DNA of 64,000 nt. Origin: Thiobacillus sp. 63-78 (GTDB lineage: Bacteria > Pseudomonadota > Gammaproteobacteria > Burkholderiales > Thiobacillaceae). Where the stretch lies: the NCBI GenBank assembly GCA_001899765.1, contig MKWM01000007.1, forward strand, positions 31,486-95,485, written 5' to 3'. Position numbers and translations under genes: made by a program. Every line of letters starts with the position of its first letter. Within the stretch, counting starts at the first letter, position 1. The notes below the pieces were generated by a model. It was not told the origin of the DNA, ran no database searches, and was given only the letters and a program-made list of their open reading frames with translations. Positions 61,567 to 64,000 of the stretch are shown here, one piece after another.

Positions 61567-63131
61567 GCTGAGGCCTCCTCATGCTTCGGCGCCAGGCCGA
61601 AATCTTCAGGATAGTGATCGAGAGCGGACAGAACCGGATACGGTGTCATGCCGCCCATCGCGCAAAGCGACCCTTCCAGCATAGTCTGGCAAAGATCACG
61701 TAACAGAACGTCGTTGTTGGTCCGCTGCGCACGCGCAGCCAGCATGCCGTCCAGTAATTCCACGCCGCGCACCGAGCCGATGCGGCAGGGTGTGCATTTG
61801 CCGCAGGATTCGATCGCACAGAATTCCATGGCGTAACGGGCCATTTTTGCCATGTCGACACGGTCGTCGAAGGCAACGATCCCGCCATGACCCACTGTGG
61901 CGCCAACCGCCGCGAACGCCTCGTAATCGAGAGGCAGATCAAAGCGCGACTCGGGCAGATAGGCGCCGAGCGGCCCGCCCACCTGCACGGCCCGGATCGG
62001 TCGGCCGCTCGCCGAGCCCCCGCCAAAGTCGTAGAGCAATTCGCGCAGCGTCATGCCGAAAGGAACCTCGACCAGGCCGGTATATTTAAGGTTGCCGGCA
62101 AGCTGGAACGGCAGCGTGCCGCGCGAGCGGCCACTGCCCAGTGCCTGATAGGCCTCGCCGCCTTGAGCCAGAATCCCCGGCACACTGGCCAGCGTGATCA
62201 CGTTGTTGACCACCGTGGGCTGGCCGAACAGGCCCTGCAGCGCTGGCAGCGGCGGCTTGGCGCGCACCAGGCCGCGCTTGCCCTCGACGCTTTCCAGCAA
62301 CGACGTTTCCTCGCCGCACACGTAGGAACCGGCGCCCTTGAAAAGGTTCAGCTCGAAACGCCGGCCCGAGCCGAGCACATCGGAGCCCAGCACGCCTTCG
62401 CGCGTGGCCGCGACGATGGCGGCTTCCAGCACCTCCCAGGCATGCGGGTACTCCGAGCGCAGGTAGATGTAGCCGGTATCCGCCCCCACCGCCAGGCCGG
62501 CGATGATCATGCCCTCGATCAGGCCATAGGGATCGCCCTCCATCTGCATGCGGTCCGAAAACGTGCCGGAATCTCCTTCATCCGCATTGCAGACGATGTA
62601 TTTCTGGGCACCCTCCGCATTCATGACGGTGCGCCATTTGATTCCAGTAGGGAAGCCCGCACCGCCGCGCCCGCGCAGGCCGCTCGTATCGATGGCCGCC
62701 ACGATCTCTTCGGCCTTCATGGCGAGCGCGCGCTCCAGCCCCTTGAATCCGCCATGGGCTCGATAATCCTCCAGCGACAGCGGATCCGTGACGCCCATGC
62801 GGGCAAAGGTGACCCGGGTCTGGCGCTTCAGATAGGGGATCTCTTCGGTGGGGCCGTGGCATAAGGCATGCGAACCGCAATGTCCCTGCAGCCATCCGGC
62901 CTCGAACAGGCCCGCCACGTCTTCCGGACGGAGCGGCCCGTAGGCAATGCGCTGCCCATCGATCTCGACCTCGACCAGCGGTTCCAGCCAGTACAATCCG
63001 CGCGAGCCGTTGCGCACGATCTCCACGTCCAGCCCACGGCTCTTGACCTCTTTCCCGATCGCCTGAAGCACGCGTTCCGCACCGACCGACAGGGCACTGG
63101 CGTCACGCGGCACAAACATCCGTTGTGTCAT
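61563..63131 (-). CDS. fdsB: Formate dehydrogenase beta subunit (FdsB, NAD/FMN site)
   Basis: 522 residues, NuoF-like with an extra N-terminal thioredoxin-like part. NAD/FMN-binding loops RGRGGAGFPTGIKW and CNADEGDSGTFSDR, GAGSYVCGEETSLLESV, and [4Fe-4S] ligands in ESCGKCTPCRIGS with the distal cysteine near DLCQTML. Passes electrons to NAD+. Start ATG 63131 lies 1 bp after fdsG; the frame to 63203 is within fdsG. Confidence 0.96.
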   Translation of the reverse strand: MTQRMFVPRDASALSVGAERVLQAIGKEVKSRGLDVEIVRNGSRGLYWLEPLVEVEIDGQRIAYGPLRPEDVAGLFEAGWLQGHCGSHALCHGPTEEIPYLKRQTRVTFARMGVTDPLSLEDYRAHGGFKGLERALAMKAEEIVAAIDTSGLRGRGGAGFPTGIKWRTVMNAEGAQKYIVCNADEGDSGTFSDRMQMEGDPYGLIEGMIIAGLAVGADTGYIYLRSEYPHAWEVLEAAIVAATREGVLGSDVLGSGRRFELNLFKGAGSYVCGEETSLLESVEGKRGLVRAKPPLPALQGLFGQPTVVNNVITLASVPGILAQGGEAYQALGSGRSRGTLPFQLAGNLKYTGLVEVPFGMTLRELLYDFGGGSASGRPIRAVQVGGPLGAYLPESRFDLPLDYEAFAAVGATVGHGGIVAFDDRVDMAKMARYAMEFCAIESCGKCTPCRIGSVRGVELLDGMLAARAQRTNNDVLLRDLCQTMLEGSLCAMGGMTPYPVLSALDHYPEDFGLAPKHEEASA

Positions 63132-63132
63132 G

Positions 63133-63558
63133 TCATGCCCCCCTTGCTTCGGCAAGAATGGCGTCGAGACGCTCGGCGCTGACCCGGCCGTGCAATTCGT
63201 CATCCAGCATCACCGCCGGCGAACAGGCGCAGTTGCCAAGACAATAAGCCGCCTCCAGCGTGATTTCGCCATCGGCCGTCGTGGCGCCGAACTCGACACC
63301 GAGCTGCGTGCTGGCGTGCAAGGCCAAGGCGTCCGCCCCCATGGCCTGGCAAGACTCCGCGCGGCATACCCGGAGACGCTGACGACCGGGTGGCGTGCGG
63401 CGATAGTCGTGATAATAGTCAATCACGCCGACCACTTCGGCGTGCGACATGTTGTGGTCTTTCGCCAGATCGACAATGGCATGGTCGGAGATATAGCCGA
63501 ATTTTTCCTGCAGCTGGTGCAATGCGGGCAGCAGGTCGGCTTGATTTTTACTAGGCAT
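63133..63558 (-). CDS. fdsG: Formate dehydrogenase gamma subunit (FdsG, NuoE-like)
   Basis: 141 residues with a [2Fe-2S] thioredoxin-like fold: LRVCRAESCQAMG and AYCLGNCACSP supply the four cysteines. First gene of the operon. I choose ATG 63558, with GAGG 4 nt upstream, over ATG 63573, which has no ribosome site. A sigma-54-type promoter lies 56-71 bp ahead. Confidence 0.95.
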   Translation of the reverse strand: MPSKNQADLLPALHQLQEKFGYISDHAIVDLAKDHNMSHAEVVGVIDYYHDYRRTPPGRQRLRVCRAESCQAMGADALALHASTQLGVEFGATTADGEITLEAAYCLGNCACSPAVMLDDELHGRVSAERLDAILAEARGA

Positions 63559-63613
63559 AAGTCCTCTGGGCATCGAGAAAACTAGTGGGGCGGGAGCGTT
63601 GCAAAAGCTTATG

Positions 63614-63629
63614 AGCAATTTATATGCCA
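63614..63629 (-). promoter_or_regulatory. Candidate sigma-54 promoter of the fds operon
   Basis: Minus-strand TGGCATATAAATTGCT: GG-N10-GC spacing, -12 TTGCT perfect, -24 TGGCAT one change from TGGCAC. Start near 63604 gives a ~46-nt leader. The best sigma-54 match in the window. Confidence 0.65.
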
Positions 63630-63727
63630 GATCGTTTATCCAGATAAAGATTCCTGCAAAATCATTCATGAACAGGCCCCTGCTCCGCCATGGCGGAAGC
63701 AGATCCGGCTCAGAAAGTTCCGATAGC

Positions 63728-63747
63728 GGGACAGATTGTCATGTCCC
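63728..63747. promoter_or_regulatory. Palindromic operator upstream of fds (GGGACA-N8-TGTCCC with inner GACA-GAT-TGTC)
   Basis: Two nested palindromes: the outer GGGACA/TGTCCC and, inside, GACAGATTGTC (63730-63740), which repeats the GACA-N3-TGTC core seen at 6514-6524. A looser copy, GACA-N5-TGTC, is at 63774-63786. Distance to the inferred fds start is about 130 bp, typical of an enhancer for a sigma-54 activator. Confidence 0.5.
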
Positions 63748-63867
63748 ATCGATCAAAAAGAGGGCTGCACGCCGACACAAACTGTCACATCGTCACGACC
63801 CGGCGGGTTGTCGGGCGGGTCCGTACCCGTGCATGAGCAAGACGCTTGAGCGCGAGGTCAGCCTGGA

Positions 63868-64000
63868 TTAGGGCCTGTTAACACGATTTTCAGGTCTGCG
63901 TTGCCGCGAGAAAGCGATGGATGCAAGGCGCGTCGCGCCGGCAAGGGTCGTTCCCTTGCCAAGCGGCGCAACGCCGCAGACGCGCTTTCTCGCAGCAACC
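63868..64000. repeat. Strongly folded repeat-like element at the window edge
   Basis: An 18-bp arm (63899-63916) is mirrored almost perfectly by 63983-64000 (CGAGAAAGCG against CGCTTTCTCG and flanks). Between them are three hairpins: GGCGCG-T-CGCGCC, GGCAAGGG-TCGTT-CCCTTGCC and GCGGCG-CAA-CGCCGC. It starts with TAGGGCCTGTTAACAC, like an insertion-element end. No ORF inside, so a non-autonomous repeat (MITE/REPIN type) is likely; the right end may lie outside the window. Confidence 0.5.

Noticed and set aside
59602..61614. A 670-codon frame antisense to fdsA
   Set aside because: Shadow of a well-supported gene; no recognisable motif.
63599..63871. A 90-codon plus-strand frame upstream of fds
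   Set aside because: It covers the predicted fds promoter and operators and its product has no coherent structure.

Overview
The window (64 kb, GC-rich, tightly packed) looks like chromosome of a facultatively methylotrophic or formaldehyde-detoxifying proteobacterium, most likely a betaproteobacterium. The basis is a near-complete archaeal-type tetrahydromethanopterin/methylofuran (H4MPT/MFR) C1 pathway, a soluble NAD-dependent formate dehydrogenase of the fds type, an Isp-type [NiFe]-hydrogenase and a two-pump RND exporter. I cannot name the species. I saw no rRNA, tRNA, CRISPR array, integrase or transposase gene.

Layout. 1-6380 (minus strand): start of an exported protein running off the left edge, then folP, a histidine phosphatase and the formyltransferase/hydrolase genes fhcC, fhcD, fhcA, fhcB, which read as one operon fhcB-A-D-C-phosphatase-folP joined mostly by 4-bp overlaps. 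6381-6636 is a divergent control region. 6637-21623 (mainly plus): RFAP synthase, mtdB, an ATP-grasp protein, mch, a RimK-like ligase, a CitG-like protein, a 38-codon ORF, fae, a pyruvoyl-tetrahydropterin-synthase fusion, a HisA-like gene on the opposite strand, then a second ATP-grasp gene, an Orf19-type gene, pabB, an Orf20-type kinase, an exported protein, a TlpA-like thioredoxin and an MfnA-like decarboxylase. 21871-24383: a cNMP-binding/DUF1003 protein and three exported envelope proteins. 24573-35878: two-component system plus MdtABC-type exporter and outer-membrane channel. 35856-48449: BON protein, hydrogenase structural genes (small subunit-isp1-isp2-large subunit) with protease and HupH-like factor on the minus strand, and divergent hypC-A-B-D-F-E. 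49078-54812 (minus): a sigma-54 activator followed by five cofactor-biosynthesis genes. 55109-57105: SCO1-like protein, a membrane protein and a gene-poor stretch. 57106-63558 (minus): fdsG-B-A-fdhD-fdsD-folK. The right edge holds a strongly folded repeat-like element.

How it fits together. Fae condenses formaldehyde with H4MPT, MtdB oxidises methylene-H4MPT, Mch opens methenyl-H4MPT, Fhc transfers and hydrolyses the formyl group, and Fds oxidises the formate to CO2 with NAD reduction. The remaining cluster genes probably make H4MPT and methylofuran. The hydrogenase would feed H2 electrons to a membrane cytochrome b/Hdr-like module.

The most interesting reading is regulatory. Five sites with GG-N10-GC spacing of sigma-54 promoters lie in front of fhcB, mptG, the sigma-54 activator gene, the SCO1 gene and fdsG. 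Palindromes sharing the core ACA-N3-TGT lie about 90-145 bp upstream of each. This suggests that the activator at 52833-54812 controls formaldehyde oxidation, cofactor synthesis and formate oxidation as one sigma-54 regulon. A second unusual item is the protein at 13151-14374, a pterin synthase domain joined to what looks like an inactivated LAGLIDADG homing-endonuclease domain.
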